This document shows positions 44,202 through 52,663 of a stretch of DNA of 64,000 nt, in pieces. Within the stretch, counting starts at the first letter, position 1. The number at the start of each line of letters is the position of its first letter. Origin of the DNA: DASYAN01 sp963727755. Its GTDB lineage: Bacteria; Chloroflexota; Ktedonobacteria; Ktedonobacterales; Ktedonobacteraceae. The position numbers were made by a program, and so were the translations under genes. The notes below the pieces were generated by a model. That model was not told the origin of the DNA and searched no databases. It worked only from the letters and a program-made list of their open reading frames with translations. Location: positions 1 through 64,000 of the forward strand of contig CAVSHN010000016.1 in assembly GCA_963727755.1 (NCBI GenBank), given 5' to 3'.

Positions 44202-45224
44202 ATGCTTGAACGCTACTCACGCCAGACGTTATTTAGACCCATTGGACTAGAAGGACAACAGCGCCTTCAAGCATCCACAGTGATGGTAGTAGGCTGCGGA
44301 GCATTGGGCACGGTGCTTGCCAATAACCTCTGCCGTGCTGGTATTGGTCATCTTGTGATTGCTGATCGCGACTATGTTGAACTCACTAATTTACAGCGCC
44401 AAATTCTTTTCGATGAGGACGATGTTAGCCGACACTTGCCCAAAGCAGTTGCAGCGGCTGAGCACCTGCGACGTGTGAATAGCGATGTGCAAATAGATGC
44501 TCTAGTCGAAGACATTCGTGCCGATGGCATTGAGTCACTGATCCGTGAAGTTGATCTAGTAGTTGATGCAACAGATAATTTCGAAACTCGCTATCTTCTC
44601 AATGATGTCTGCAATAAGTATCAACGTCCCTGGATTTATAGTGGAGTGATCGCATCTTACGGCGTCACGATGAACATCATCCCAGGAGATACTGCTTGCC
44701 TACGTTGCGTCTTCCCCGAGATGCCCTTACCTGGTACAACACCTACCTGTGATACGGCTGGCGTCCTGAATGGAATCGTTGGGGCTATATCAAGCATTGC
44801 CTCAAATGAGACACTCAAAATCTTGCTCAAGAGCGAGAAAATCAGCCGCGCTATGCTCTGGATGGATCTGTGGGAAAACACTGTCGAACGGATCGAACTA
44901 CCACGTCAGCCAGATTGTCCTTGTTGTGGACAACACCAGTATGAGTTTCTCACTTCGCCTAGTAGTTCCAACAGTACAAGTCTGTGTGGCCGCAATGCAG
45001 TGCAAGTGAGAGGAAACACAGGACATACAAGCAACAAACTCGATTTTCCCACGTTGGCCCAACGACTACAAACCGTGGGCAAAGTACAGTATAACGAATT
45101 TCTTCTGCGCTTGTTAGTCGACAATTATGATATAACGATCTTCCCCGACGCACGAGCCATTATTAAAGGGACAGATGATCCGCAGATAGCACGCTCAGTC
45201 TATGCACGCTATATTGGCATGTAA
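44202..45224 (+). CDS. ThiF/MoeB/HesA-family adenylyltransferase
   Basis: 340 residues. These E1-like enzymes adenylate the C-terminal Gly-Gly of a small sulfur-carrier protein (ThiS or MoaD type). Seen: RYSRQTLFRPIGLEGQQRL start, nucleotide loop VVGCGALGTVLANNL, DRDYVELTNLQRQILF with the key Arg and Asp, DATDNFETRYLLND, and two zinc pairs (C-x2-C in CLRCVFP and CPCCG). The catalytic/crossover Cys region reads PTCDTAGVLNGIVG. After the fold an extra domain of about 80 residues (DFPTLAQRLQTVG to the end) ends with DYDITIFPDARAIIKGTDDP, which resembles the C-terminal beta part of related fused proteins. ThiS/MoaD partner genes are not adjacent. A TAGAAT box near 44152 may be its promoter. Confidence 0.9.
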   Translation: MLERYSRQTLFRPIGLEGQQRLQASTVMVVGCGALGTVLANNLCRAGIGHLVIADRDYVELTNLQRQILFDEDDVSRHLPKAVAAAEHLRRVNSDVQIDALVEDIRADGIESLIREVDLVVDATDNFETRYLLNDVCNKYQRPWIYSGVIASYGVTMNIIPGDTACLRCVFPEMPLPGTTPTCDTAGVLNGIVGAISSIASNETLKILLKSEKISRAMLWMDLWENTVERIELPRQPDCPCCGQHQYEFLTSPSSSNSTSLCGRNAVQVRGNTGHTSNKLDFPTLAQRLQTVGKVQYNEFLLRLLVDNYDITIFPDARAIIKGTDDPQIARSVYARYIGM

Positions 45225-45313
45225 TCTACAAGGTTCACATCATAAGCATTGCCATCTGCAAAGCGAAAGACCACACGCCAATTGCTTGATACGGATACAG
45301 CATAAAAGTGGCT

Positions 45314-48133
45314 TTACATTTCCCTAACTTGTTGCAGGCTCGGTCGCCCGCACACTGGTATGCAGGATTCCCACAAGCGTTTTAGCTGCTGACCATAAAG
45401 TTCTCGCTGTTGCCGAAAATCAAGACCTTGGACAAGCTTTAGCCGTTGCCGGAAGTTAAGACCTTGACGAAGATCTCGCTGTTGCTGACGATCAAGATTT
45501 AGATAAAGCCCTCGCCGCTGCTGATGATCAAGACTCCGAGCAAATTCTTGTCGCTGCGGAGTATCAAGACCTAGGTAAAGCTCTTGCCGCTGCTCATGAT
45601 CAAGACTTCGAGTAAACGCTCGTCGCTGTTGTGAACTGATATTTGTATAAAGCTCTCGTTGCTGTTGTGAACCTAGATTTGTGTAAAGCTTTGGCCGATT
45701 CTCATAGTTAAGGATGTTAACAAACTCCTGTTGTAATAGTTGAATACCAAGACCGCGATAAAGTTCTAGACGCTGATTGCGATTAAGATTATAGTTAATG
45801 TAAAAACTAAGATCAGGTTGATGTCGCTGTTGAGTATCAAGACCTAGATAAAATTCCTGCAGATTGCTATGATCAAGACTTTGAAGAAGACTTTGACGAA
45901 GCGGAGCATCAAGACTTTGAAGAAGATTTAGCTGCTCCACCGCATCATCAAGACCTATAAAAAGCTCTCGTCGCTGCGGAGTATCAAGACTTCGAAGAAG
46001 ATTTAGCTGCTGCGGAGCATCAAGATTTCGAAGAAGATTTAGCTGCTGCGGAGCATCAAGATTTCGAAGAAGATTTAGCTGCTGCGGAGCATCAAGATTT
46101 CGAAGAAGATTTAGCTGCTGCGGAGCATCAAGACGTATAAAAAGCTCTCGGTGCTGCGGAGTATAAAGGCTTCGAAGAAGATCTCGCCGCCGCCATTGAT
46201 GATTAAGACCGATATACAGATCTAGTCGCTGTTGAGTATCAAGACCGATATAAAGCTCTCGGTGCTGCGGAGTATAAACCCATCGAAGAAGATCTAGCTG
46301 CTGTGGAGTATCAAGACTTCGATAAAGCTGTAGACGCTGCGGAGTATTAAGCTCTAGATAAAGATCTCGCCCCTGCGAAATCTCAAGACCTCGATAAAAT
46401 TCCCGCAGATTGCTATGATCAAGACTTTGAAGAAGACTTTGACGAAGCGGAGCATCAAGACTTTGATAAAGCTCTTGCTGCTGCGGAGCATCAAGGCCTA
46501 TAAAAAGCTCTCGTCGCTGCTCAGGGTTAATACCTTGATAGAGTGCTAGTCGCTGCTCAGGATCAAGACTCCTAGCAAGCTCTTGTTGTTGCTGTGGCTG
46601 ATAATTCAGACCTTGATAGAGTGCTAGTCGCTGCTCAGGATCAAGACTCCTAGCAAGCTCTTGTTGTTGCTGTGGCGGATGATTCAGACCTTGATAGAGT
46701 GCTAGTCGCTGCTCAGGGTTCAGACTCCTAGCAAGCTCTTGTCGTTGTTGTTGAGTCTCAAGACCTAGATAAAGTTCTTGCCTTTTCTGATTGTCATAAA
46801 GGATGCTAACAAACTCCTGTCGCAGCTGTTGACCATCAAGACCTACATAAAGCTCTAGCCGCTGATTGCGATTAAGATCATAGTTAAAGTGTATACGAAA
46901 CCGTCGCCGCTGATCATGGTTAAGTCCTATAAAAAGCTCTAGCCGCTGGTTGTAATTGAGGTCTGTAAAAATCTCTCGCCGCTGATCATGGTTAAGTCCT
47001 ATAAAAAGCTCTAGCCGCTGCTGTTGAGTCTCAAGGCCTAGATAACGCTGTAGACGCTGAGGATCAAGACCGTTGGCAGGCTCTTGTCGTTGCACAGGAT
47101 TAAGACCGTTGGCAGGCTCTCGTATCAATTGTTGTTCCTGCCTAGCCAAAGGTCGCACACGTTGTTGTTGTTCCTGCCTAGCCACAGCTTGCTCCGGCCT
47201 AGCCACAGCTTGCGTAACCAAGAAGGCCCATCTCCCACCAGGAGAAATGATTAAACCTGGTAATGAATTGAACCAGCTTCCACTTTCCCACAACAACCCC
47301 TCATTCAGCACAGGCCCAAATCCTCTTGCCTGACCAGACAATTGCTCTCTTTCCTGCGCAGCTATGTTCTGTACCTCTTGCATCACCTGCGCGAACAAAC
47401 GTGCTTCTTCCTGACCAAGTAATTGATCTCTTTCCAACTCAGTATATATAGATGCATTAATACTTGTTATAGCATCATGTACTATAAGATTATCATTGCT
47501 CTTGAGTGCATCTATTTTTCTTCTATCAATTTCAGAACAAAGCATCATATCTTTTACAACAATATTGTAAATATTATCTTTTAGCGATTCTGAATGGTCC
47601 TGACAGTACTCATCTATCGCTTGACGCCAAACTTCCAAGGTCGCTATTTTATTAGCACTGACACTCTGAATTTTAGCAGAAAGAAAGTTTAGAACCAATA
47701 TTCTATCATGTATTACATCTTCTTCACTTTTATTCTCAAAAAACACATTTCCTAATGATTTATCAATTTCTAATTGCTTTTCAAGGCTTTCAATGTATTC
47801 TTTTCCTTCATTTTTATTTGCTAGTTCTTGAAAATCTTGTTGATATCTCTCTAGCAATTTTTTTGATGCATGAGGACTTTTTTCCAGTTCAGCTAAGAGA
47901 TCTTGAAAGCGTTTTTGCAATGGATCGGCATACATCTCGCGAGATTCACTCCCTGGCCGTGTAGTATCAGGCAAGTGACTAGACGTGCTAGCTTCCGATG
48001 ATTGTGTAAGCAGGTTTCTATGGAATATATCGCTGTTAGAAGGTGAAGTTGAGCGAGGAGCCTCAAGATTTCTCCTGTATGATGGTATACGATCTGCCAT
48101 AGTCATAGACCTTTCTTGGCTTGAGAAAGCCAC
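45314..48133 (-). CDS. Giant protein of about 46 twelve-residue LDxxQRxELYxG repeats
   Basis: 939 residues, no family recognised. Residues about 1-330 are non-repetitive: a Ser/Arg-rich start, a coiled coil (LEKSPHASKKLLERYQQDFQ) and a helical part. From about residue 340 to 915 the chain is tandem 12-residue units of the form L-(D/N)-x-x-Q-(R/Q)-x-(E/L)-L-(Y/F)-x-(G/S), with a few units of 11, 13 or 16. I count about 46. Four units in a row (LDAPQQLNLLRN, bases 45990-46135) are nearly identical in DNA, so the array is still changing. There is no signal peptide. Twelve residues fit a helix plus turn, so a compact solenoid or filament is possible. Start ATG 48133; ATGs at 48106/48100 are alternatives. 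Confidence 0.75.
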   Translation of the reverse strand: MAFSSQERSMTMADRIPSYRRNLEAPRSTSPSNSDIFHRNLLTQSSEASTSSHLPDTTRPGSESREMYADPLQKRFQDLLAELEKSPHASKKLLERYQQDFQELANKNEGKEYIESLEKQLEIDKSLGNVFFENKSEEDVIHDRILVLNFLSAKIQSVSANKIATLEVWRQAIDEYCQDHSESLKDNIYNIVVKDMMLCSEIDRRKIDALKSNDNLIVHDAITSINASIYTELERDQLLGQEEARLFAQVMQEVQNIAAQEREQLSGQARGFGPVLNEGLLWESGSWFNSLPGLIISPGGRWAFLVTQAVARPEQAVARQEQQQRVRPLARQEQQLIREPANGLNPVQRQEPANGLDPQRLQRYLGLETQQQRLELFIGLNHDQRREIFTDLNYNQRLELFIGLNHDQRRRFRIHFNYDLNRNQRLELYVGLDGQQLRQEFVSILYDNQKRQELYLGLETQQQRQELARSLNPEQRLALYQGLNHPPQQQQELARSLDPEQRLALYQGLNYQPQQQQELARSLDPEQRLALYQGINPEQRRELFIGLDAPQQQELYQSLDAPLRQSLLQSLDHSNLREFYRGLEISQGRDLYLELNTPQRLQLYRSLDTPQQLDLLRWVYTPQHRELYIGLDTQQRLDLYIGLNHQWRRRDLLRSLYTPQHRELFIRLDAPQQLNLLRNLDAPQQLNLLRNLDAPQQLNLLRNLDAPQQLNLLRSLDTPQRRELFIGLDDAVEQLNLLQSLDAPLRQSLLQSLDHSNLQEFYLGLDTQQRHQPDLSFYINYNLNRNQRLELYRGLGIQLLQQEFVNILNYENRPKLYTNLGSQQQRELYTNISSQQRRAFTRSLDHEQRQELYLGLDTPQRQEFARSLDHQQRRGLYLNLDRQQQRDLRQGLNFRQRLKLVQGLDFRQQRELYGQQLKRLWESCIPVCGRPSLQQVREM

Positions 48134-48183
48134 TTTGCTTCGCTTATCAGTTGAGGGATTGTTCCCTTTATAATAAGCTCTGC

Positions 48184-48416
48184 TCTATCTTTGCACATTT
48201 TCAACTGAAATCATTCTTTAGAAAGAGGATACTCACGGTTCGCTCATTTTTTGATCAAATCCGCTTACGAAGCCGAAAGCCATTGATGAGTATTCGCAAT
48301 TTTCACACGAACAAACTGGCTTGCGCGTTGGCTTCACAAGGAACTAGCGAACGGAGAGAGGATACTTCTATCTTTGCATATTTCCAACTAGAACTACTCT
48401 TTAGGAAAAGTGTACT
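48184..48416. repeat. Imperfect direct repeat of about 50 bp (48184-48233 and 48367-48416)
   Basis: Both copies read CTATCTTTGCA, then ATTT and CAACT, then a CTTTAG block and A-rich end. They lie upstream of the giant repeat protein gene in a gene-free stretch. After the second copy come two GGACATTTT words (48447-48476), of the kind seen at ends of some insertion sequences and also found once at 29879; no transposase is near. Confidence 0.45.
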
Positions 48417-48545
48417 TGATCAGTGAGGAATTTTCAAGCGAAAAAAGGGACATTTTGGAGAACAAAAGGACATTTTGCGAGTGCTACCCATGCTCAACAA
48501 GCTCATCGGCCTGTGCCCTGCGGCAACGGGCAACGTCATCTCCCC

Positions 48546-48575
48546 TTGACACAGCAGTAACCTGTGTTGTATACT
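48546..48575 (+). promoter_or_regulatory. Orphan sigma-70-type promoter facing the 91-bp repeats
   Basis: TTGACA (48546-48551), 18 nt, TATACT (48570-48575): close to consensus but with no reading frame behind it. Transcription would run straight into the tandem repeats, so an untranslated RNA is possible. Confidence 0.55.
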
Positions 48576-48645
48576 AATTAAGAGTAGATATCGTCATTTC
48601 CATAAACTTTGTATATATATCGTAGATTAAGTCACTTCCGTAAAG

Positions 48646-48931
48646 CATATCCCATTAGTTACATTCCCATATATGGCATAAACAAAATGAACATTTGTAA
48701 CAATTTTCATAACCGTCACATTAGTTACATCAGTCACATTAGTCACATTCTCGCATATCGCATATTGCATAAACAAATTTAACATTTGTAACAATTTTCA
48801 TAACCGTCACATTAGTTACATCAGTCATATTAGTCACATTCTCGCATATCGCATATTGCATAAACAAATTTAACATTTGTAACAATTTTCATAACCGTCA
48901 CATTAGTTACATCAGTCATATTAGTCACATT
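48646..48931. repeat. About three tandem copies of a 91-bp repeat
   Basis: The block AACATTTGTAACAATTTTCA recurs at 48690, 48781 and 48872, a period of exactly 91 bp; the second and third units are almost identical, the first more diverged. Inside each unit GTCACATTA-like 9-mers are repeated four times head to tail (GTCACATTA, GTTACATCA, GTCACATTA, GTCACATTC). There is no reading frame. Iteron-like protein binding or simple tandem duplication are both possible. Confidence 0.85.
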
Positions 48932-49136
48932 CTCATGCAGAGCATCCAGTCAGAACAGAGGTTGCACGAGATGAAGAAGCGTAGCATGCGATGGAAACGT
49001 CTCAATGCCACCGGGTCCAGCGTCTTAACGCCCAGTGGGATGCGGCGGCTTAGCCCCAGATTCCTGGTGGAACCGCTCACAGAAACTGGAAGGTTGGAGA
49101 CCCATATCATTTAGCCTCTTGACAGAAAAGGGCTTA

Positions 49137-49204
49137 TGAACTTTAAATTTTAAAGAGGGTATATACGATGCTTGTCATTTACCCTGTTAATTTCTTAAAG
49201 TTCA
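49137..49204. mobile_element. 68-bp palindromic mini-element, copy 1
   Basis: Starts TGAACTTTAA and ends TTAAAGTTCA, with imperfect inverted repeats of about 25 bp (GAGGGTA inside pairs with TACCCTG). All 68 bp are identical to 50261-50328. Size and ends suit a MITE or a mobile REP-like palindrome; no related transposase is visible. Confidence 0.75.
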
Positions 49205-49213
49205 TTAACGGCG

Positions 49214-49375
49214 GCGGTTAGGCGTCGTGGCTTGACTTCCCGCCTGTTCGCATATGATATCTAACTATTTTTCCTCATGCTATTCCACTTTGTTGGATAT
49301 TTCAATGTTACGTATTAGAAAATGCTTCGTTATAGAGAGTAGAGCACCTTAGCTATTTTGCGCTACGAAGGTACG
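49214..49375 (+). repeat. Dispersed repeat A, copy 2
   Basis: Matches 2218-2457 in three blocks, lacking its 78-bp hairpin insert. It begins 10 nt after the first 68-bp element. Between 49376 and 49750 I see no gene; short open frames here lack family resemblance and ribosome binding sites. Confidence 0.6.
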
Positions 49376-49745
49376 GGTACCCAATCCACGGCTTTAGGAA
49401 GTGTAGCGCTTGAAAAGAAGATCTCAAGGAAAAGCCTCCATCCATGTGGGTATGTTCCCACGGAAGAGCATCGCAAGATGCGGGTGTTGTTGCTCTCCAA
49501 GAGCCAAACGTCCAAGCTGTGGGCCATTCATCCCTTTGGACACGGGGCATGAGAGTAGCAACGGGCATGGCACCACCCAGGACAGTATCTTAGGAATGGC
49601 TGAGTCTGTTTGCGATATCACCAATTAATGCATTCGGTTCCCATACAACCTTTAAGGATGGGGAAGCAAATGCACTACAACTACACGCTTCAATAGAGCT
49701 GTAGCTACGCTACATTTGCTTCGAAGCGCGACTACGTTGGGGTGT

Positions 49746-49792
49746 CAGAAGCTGCGGGGTTAAAACCCCTGCGGAGTGTCACATCTCACAAG
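49746..49792 (+). other. IS605/TnpB-type right-end-like hairpin
   Basis: GTGTCAGAAGC, then the hairpin GCGGGGTTAAAACCCCTGC, then GGAGTGTCAC. This looks like the right end of a TnpB-type element whose gene is gone, and it lies 30 bp before the second omega-RNA element. Identification is by general look only. Confidence 0.35.
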
Positions 49793-49821
49793 CAACATGG
49801 CATAGTACAGCCAGTGCTCTC

Positions 49822-50150
49822 GTCAGGAACCCCACGTCTAAAGGACGGGGACTTGTGAATAGGGGGTGGTTTCTGCCCGTCCGATTGACAAGCTCACCTG
49901 ACCAGACCCAGCCAGGGCTACTTAGGTAGCTATCGGGCTACGTTATCAGGAAGTGTCAAAGTTCCTACCTGCGCGTGCGTTGCCAGCGTGCTGCTCTAGA
50001 ACCTCCAGGTTAAACAGGTGTACAAGGGTTAAGCTAGTGCTTGGAGGATGCGCCGCCTGATAACTTCGTCGAGGCGAACATTACCTGCGAAAGCAGTATG
50101 GGTTTAGCCGTTCCCGCAAAAACGGCTCCCGGTAACGGGAACAAACCCCG
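49822..50150 (+). ncRNA. Candidate stand-alone IscB omega RNA (HEARO-like), copy 2
   Basis: Same plan as copy 1: a left-end hairpin, the block ACCTGACCAGACCCAGCCAG, then GATAACTTCGTCGAGG with GCGAACATTACC (50060-50085), and a stop before AGCAGAAAGGA where an iscB ribosome binding site would be. The guide would be the 16 nt upstream of the left end (49806-49821, TACAGCCAGTGCTCTC). Changes from copy 1 in several stems are partly matched on the other side (for example ACGTCTAAAGGACGGGG in place of ATGCCTCTGCGGGCAGGGG), as expected for a conserved RNA. A covariance-model search is needed. Confidence 0.6.
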
Positions 50151-50260
50151 AGCAGAAAGGAATGCAAGAGAGTGCTATCGCACAAGTCTAGCTGGCCTAA
50201 GCCGCCACTAGCCTTCCCTTCTGCCCATGCGTACAGGGAGCCATTCCTCCCCATGGCTGA

Positions 50261-50328
50261 TGAACTTTAAATTTTAAAGAGGGTATATACGATGCTTGTC
50301 ATTTACCCTGTTAATTTCTTAAAGTTCA
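50261..50328. mobile_element. 68-bp palindromic mini-element, copy 2, inside the omega-RNA element
   Basis: Identical to 49137-49204. It splits the right-end hairpin of the surrounding element at the loop: flanks GGCTGA and TAAGCC would pair if it were removed. A hairpin loop is single-stranded in lagging-strand DNA, which is the kind of target used by single-strand transposases. Confidence 0.75.
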
Positions 50329-50506
50329 TAAGCCAGGGGTTTCCTTGCACAGAACTTGATGAGAAAGAAACAAGCAAAAGCAACAACTATCCGGCTTGAA
50401 AACGAAAACATAACTTTCTGCGGGAATTGCAGCAGTAATCAGCAAACTAGGAGGACGCGCCTCTCTCTATCTTATTGCAGAGACGGGACTGTGCGCCTAA
50501 GGATTC

Positions 50507-52189
50507 ATGAACGAACATATTCTTGTCTGTGTCGCATGGCCATATGCAAAAAGCTCAACTCATGTAGGACAGATCGTAGGTGCTTACCTGCCAGCAGACA
50601 CATTTGCACGCTACCATCGTATGGCAGGCAACCACGTCCTAATGGTTTCCGGTAGCGACGAACACGGAACACCCATTCTTGTTGAAGCAGAACACCAGGG
50701 CATTACCCCCCGAGAATTCGTCGCACGCTACCATCGGCAAATTTGCGAGGTATGGGAAAAACTAGGCATATCCTGGGATTTATATACAGAGACGGGCACA
50801 GCCAATCATTACCGTATCACACAGGATTTCTTCCTCACACTTTATGAGAAAGGCTACATCTTCAAGGACTCGATGATGTCGCCCTACTGCCCAGCTGATC
50901 GTCGTTTCTTGCCCGACCGCTACATCGAAGGAACCTGCCCCCATTGTGGATACACCGGAGCACGCGGTGATCAGTGCGATAACTGTGGTCGTACCCTCGA
51001 TCCAATCGACTTGATTGATCCCAAATGCCGCCTGTGTGGAAGCAAGGATAGTCAAAAAGGGTCTTTAAATAGGATCGAAATGCGCATGACAGATCACTTT
51101 TTCCTGGATCTGCCCAAGCTACAAGAACCACTCCAACAGTGGCTATACGAAGGAAAAGAGTTCTGGCGTCAAAATACACTGGCCTTCGCTAAGAACTGGC
51201 TGAAAGATGGGTTGCGCCCACGTGCGATCACCCGTGATTTAGATTGGGGTGTTCCCATTCCTCTTGATGGCTATGAAGACAAACGCATCTACGTCTGGTT
51301 CGACGCTGTAATTGGCTACTTCTCAGCCACAGTTGAATGGGCCGAAAAGCAGGGGACATCAGAAGCTTGGAAAACTTGGTGGGTTCCCGGTCAAGCTGAT
51401 CCGCCCGTCAAACCCTACTACTTTATAGGGAAAGATAATATTCCATTCCATACGATCATTTGGCCTGCAATGCTAATTGGCTATGGAAATCGCAATCTTC
51501 CCTATGATGTGCCCGCCAACGAATTCATGACGATGAGTGGAGCTAAGGCTTCGAGCAGTCGAGGCAATGTGATCTGGACACGCGATGTGTTAGAGCAATA
51601 TGGGGCCGATACCCTGCGCTACTATCTATCGGCAACGGCACCAGAGGGACAAGACACAGACTTTACTTTTGATAAGGTGATTCGCCGCAATAATGATGAA
51701 TTGGTGGCCACCTATGGCAATGCAGTACACCGTACCCTGACCTTCCTGCAGAGCAAGTTCGAAGGTGTTGTCCCACAACCACAGGCACTCCGTGATGCTG
51801 ACCATGAAGTCCTAGCAGAAGTGAAACGCGGCTTCGAGCAAGTGGGGCACAACATTGAGTCGTGCCATTTCAAAGATGGTTTGAATGCAGCCATGGCCGT
51901 TGCCCGTGCAGCCAATCGCTACCTGGACGAGCAGGCTCCGTGGAAGCAAATCAAAACGGATCGTGAGGCAGCAGGAACGACCATCTACGTCATGCTCCAA
52001 GTCATCAGTGGGCTACGTATACTGTTCAGTCCATATCTGCCCTTCTCATCGCAAAAGCTGCATGGCTATCTGGGCTTCGAGGATGATGTAAACCAGGAAC
52101 GTTGGCAACAGAGAGAGGTTCTAGCAGGAACGAAGCTTCCTATACCAACGCCACTATTCCCGAAGCTGGACTTACCTGTGACTGTATAA
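50507..52189 (+). CDS. metG: Methionyl-tRNA synthetase
   Basis: 560 residues. Class I synthetase that charges tRNA-Met. HIGH-like motif SSTHVGQIVGA, double zinc knuckle (CPHCGYTGARGDQCDNCG and CRLCG: two sets of Cys pairs), the stem-contact and anticodon-binding helical domain (residues about 390-545), and no C-terminal tRNA-binding-protein extension. The KMSKS loop reads MSGAKASSSRGNVIW, so its second Lys is Ser. Archaeal-type and some bacterial MetG enzymes have KFSTSR or KFSSSR here, so activity is expected. ATG 50507 is preferred because MNEHILVCVAWPYAKSSTHV is the standard N-terminus. No T-box or SAM leader was seen. The omega-RNA element ends 148 bp upstream and may have changed its promoter region. 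Confidence 0.93.
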   Translation: MNEHILVCVAWPYAKSSTHVGQIVGAYLPADTFARYHRMAGNHVLMVSGSDEHGTPILVEAEHQGITPREFVARYHRQICEVWEKLGISWDLYTETGTANHYRITQDFFLTLYEKGYIFKDSMMSPYCPADRRFLPDRYIEGTCPHCGYTGARGDQCDNCGRTLDPIDLIDPKCRLCGSKDSQKGSLNRIEMRMTDHFFLDLPKLQEPLQQWLYEGKEFWRQNTLAFAKNWLKDGLRPRAITRDLDWGVPIPLDGYEDKRIYVWFDAVIGYFSATVEWAEKQGTSEAWKTWWVPGQADPPVKPYYFIGKDNIPFHTIIWPAMLIGYGNRNLPYDVPANEFMTMSGAKASSSRGNVIWTRDVLEQYGADTLRYYLSATAPEGQDTDFTFDKVIRRNNDELVATYGNAVHRTLTFLQSKFEGVVPQPQALRDADHEVLAEVKRGFEQVGHNIESCHFKDGLNAAMAVARAANRYLDEQAPWKQIKTDREAAGTTIYVMLQVISGLRILFSPYLPFSSQKLHGYLGFEDDVNQERWQQREVLAGTKLPIPTPLFPKLDLPVTV

Positions 52190-52218
52190 GTAACGTTACT
52201 TTGATTTATGATCAGGTA

Positions 52219-52262
52219 TTGACATGTCTGATCATCCATGTTTATACTCATAAACATGAAGT
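52219..52262 (+). promoter_or_regulatory. Promoter-like sequence overlapped by a hairpin
   Basis: TTGACA (52219-52224), 18 nt, TATACT (52243-52248). The -10 lies inside a perfect inverted repeat CATGTTTAT/ATAAACATG with a 4-nt loop (52238-52259). It could be a repressor site or the metG terminator hairpin. No gene begins before 52664. A short third copy of the repeat A core (52272-52293) follows; nothing else is recognised up to 52663. Confidence 0.4.
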
Positions 52263-52663
52263 TAATCGATTATGCTTCATTATAGTCAGTAGACCCAAAT
52301 CTCATTAGGGCCTTGCCAAAGACCTTATAGATTATGGTGAAAAGCCAAACGGGTGCGTAAGTACAGCTTGCTCTGTGAAGTCCTATAGAACGTTAGCAGG
52401 TGGTCTATAAGCGAGGTAAATGAAGAGAGCCTAACATGAGAAAATAGGTCGAAAAGCACTCCCAAATTCCTGCAAAGGTCATGGGATAGAGGATGCGAAT
52501 AAGGCGCTTGCGTCTTTAGTAGTGCATCCTGTGAGGATTGTCGTTCCCCTCCGAACACCTGCTCGTGGAATACATGTCCATTGACTAGGTAACTATAGAG
52601 GAATCAGCGCCAGTGATTCCAAGAGCAAAGTTGTACTGATCAAAGAACTTTTCGTGGTGCCGA

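Larger units (their letters stand above)
49822..50358 (+). mobile_element. RNA-only IS200/IS605-like (IscB/HEARO-type) element, copy 2
   Basis: Plus-strand relative of the element at 25713-26180: left end GTCAGGAACCCC at 49822, right end TTTCCTTGCAC...TTG just before ATGA at 50359. Its 537 bp equal the 468 bp of copy 1 plus 68 bp and one base: the 68-bp palindrome sits in the loop of the right-end hairpin (CCCCATGGCT / AGCCAGGGG). Long blocks are identical to copy 1, others differ, so the copies are not a recent duplication. No transposase or IscB is encoded. The downstream ATGA opens a short frame (Met-Arg-Lys-Lys-Gln) that overlaps metG and may not be a real gene. Confidence 0.78.

Noticed and set aside
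48646..48931. CRISPR array
   Set aside because: The repeat is a head-to-tail 91-bp tandem with no spacer of constant length between short repeats, and there are no cas genes.
49358..49628. Short frames in the repeat-rich gap
   Set aside because: They start inside repeat A, have no ribosome binding site and match no family I know.
50359..50506. T-box or SAM riboswitch in the metG leader
   Set aside because: No AGGGTGGNACCGCG-type T-box word and no SAM-I core were found; the reading frame beginning at the ATGA overlaps metG and lacks support.
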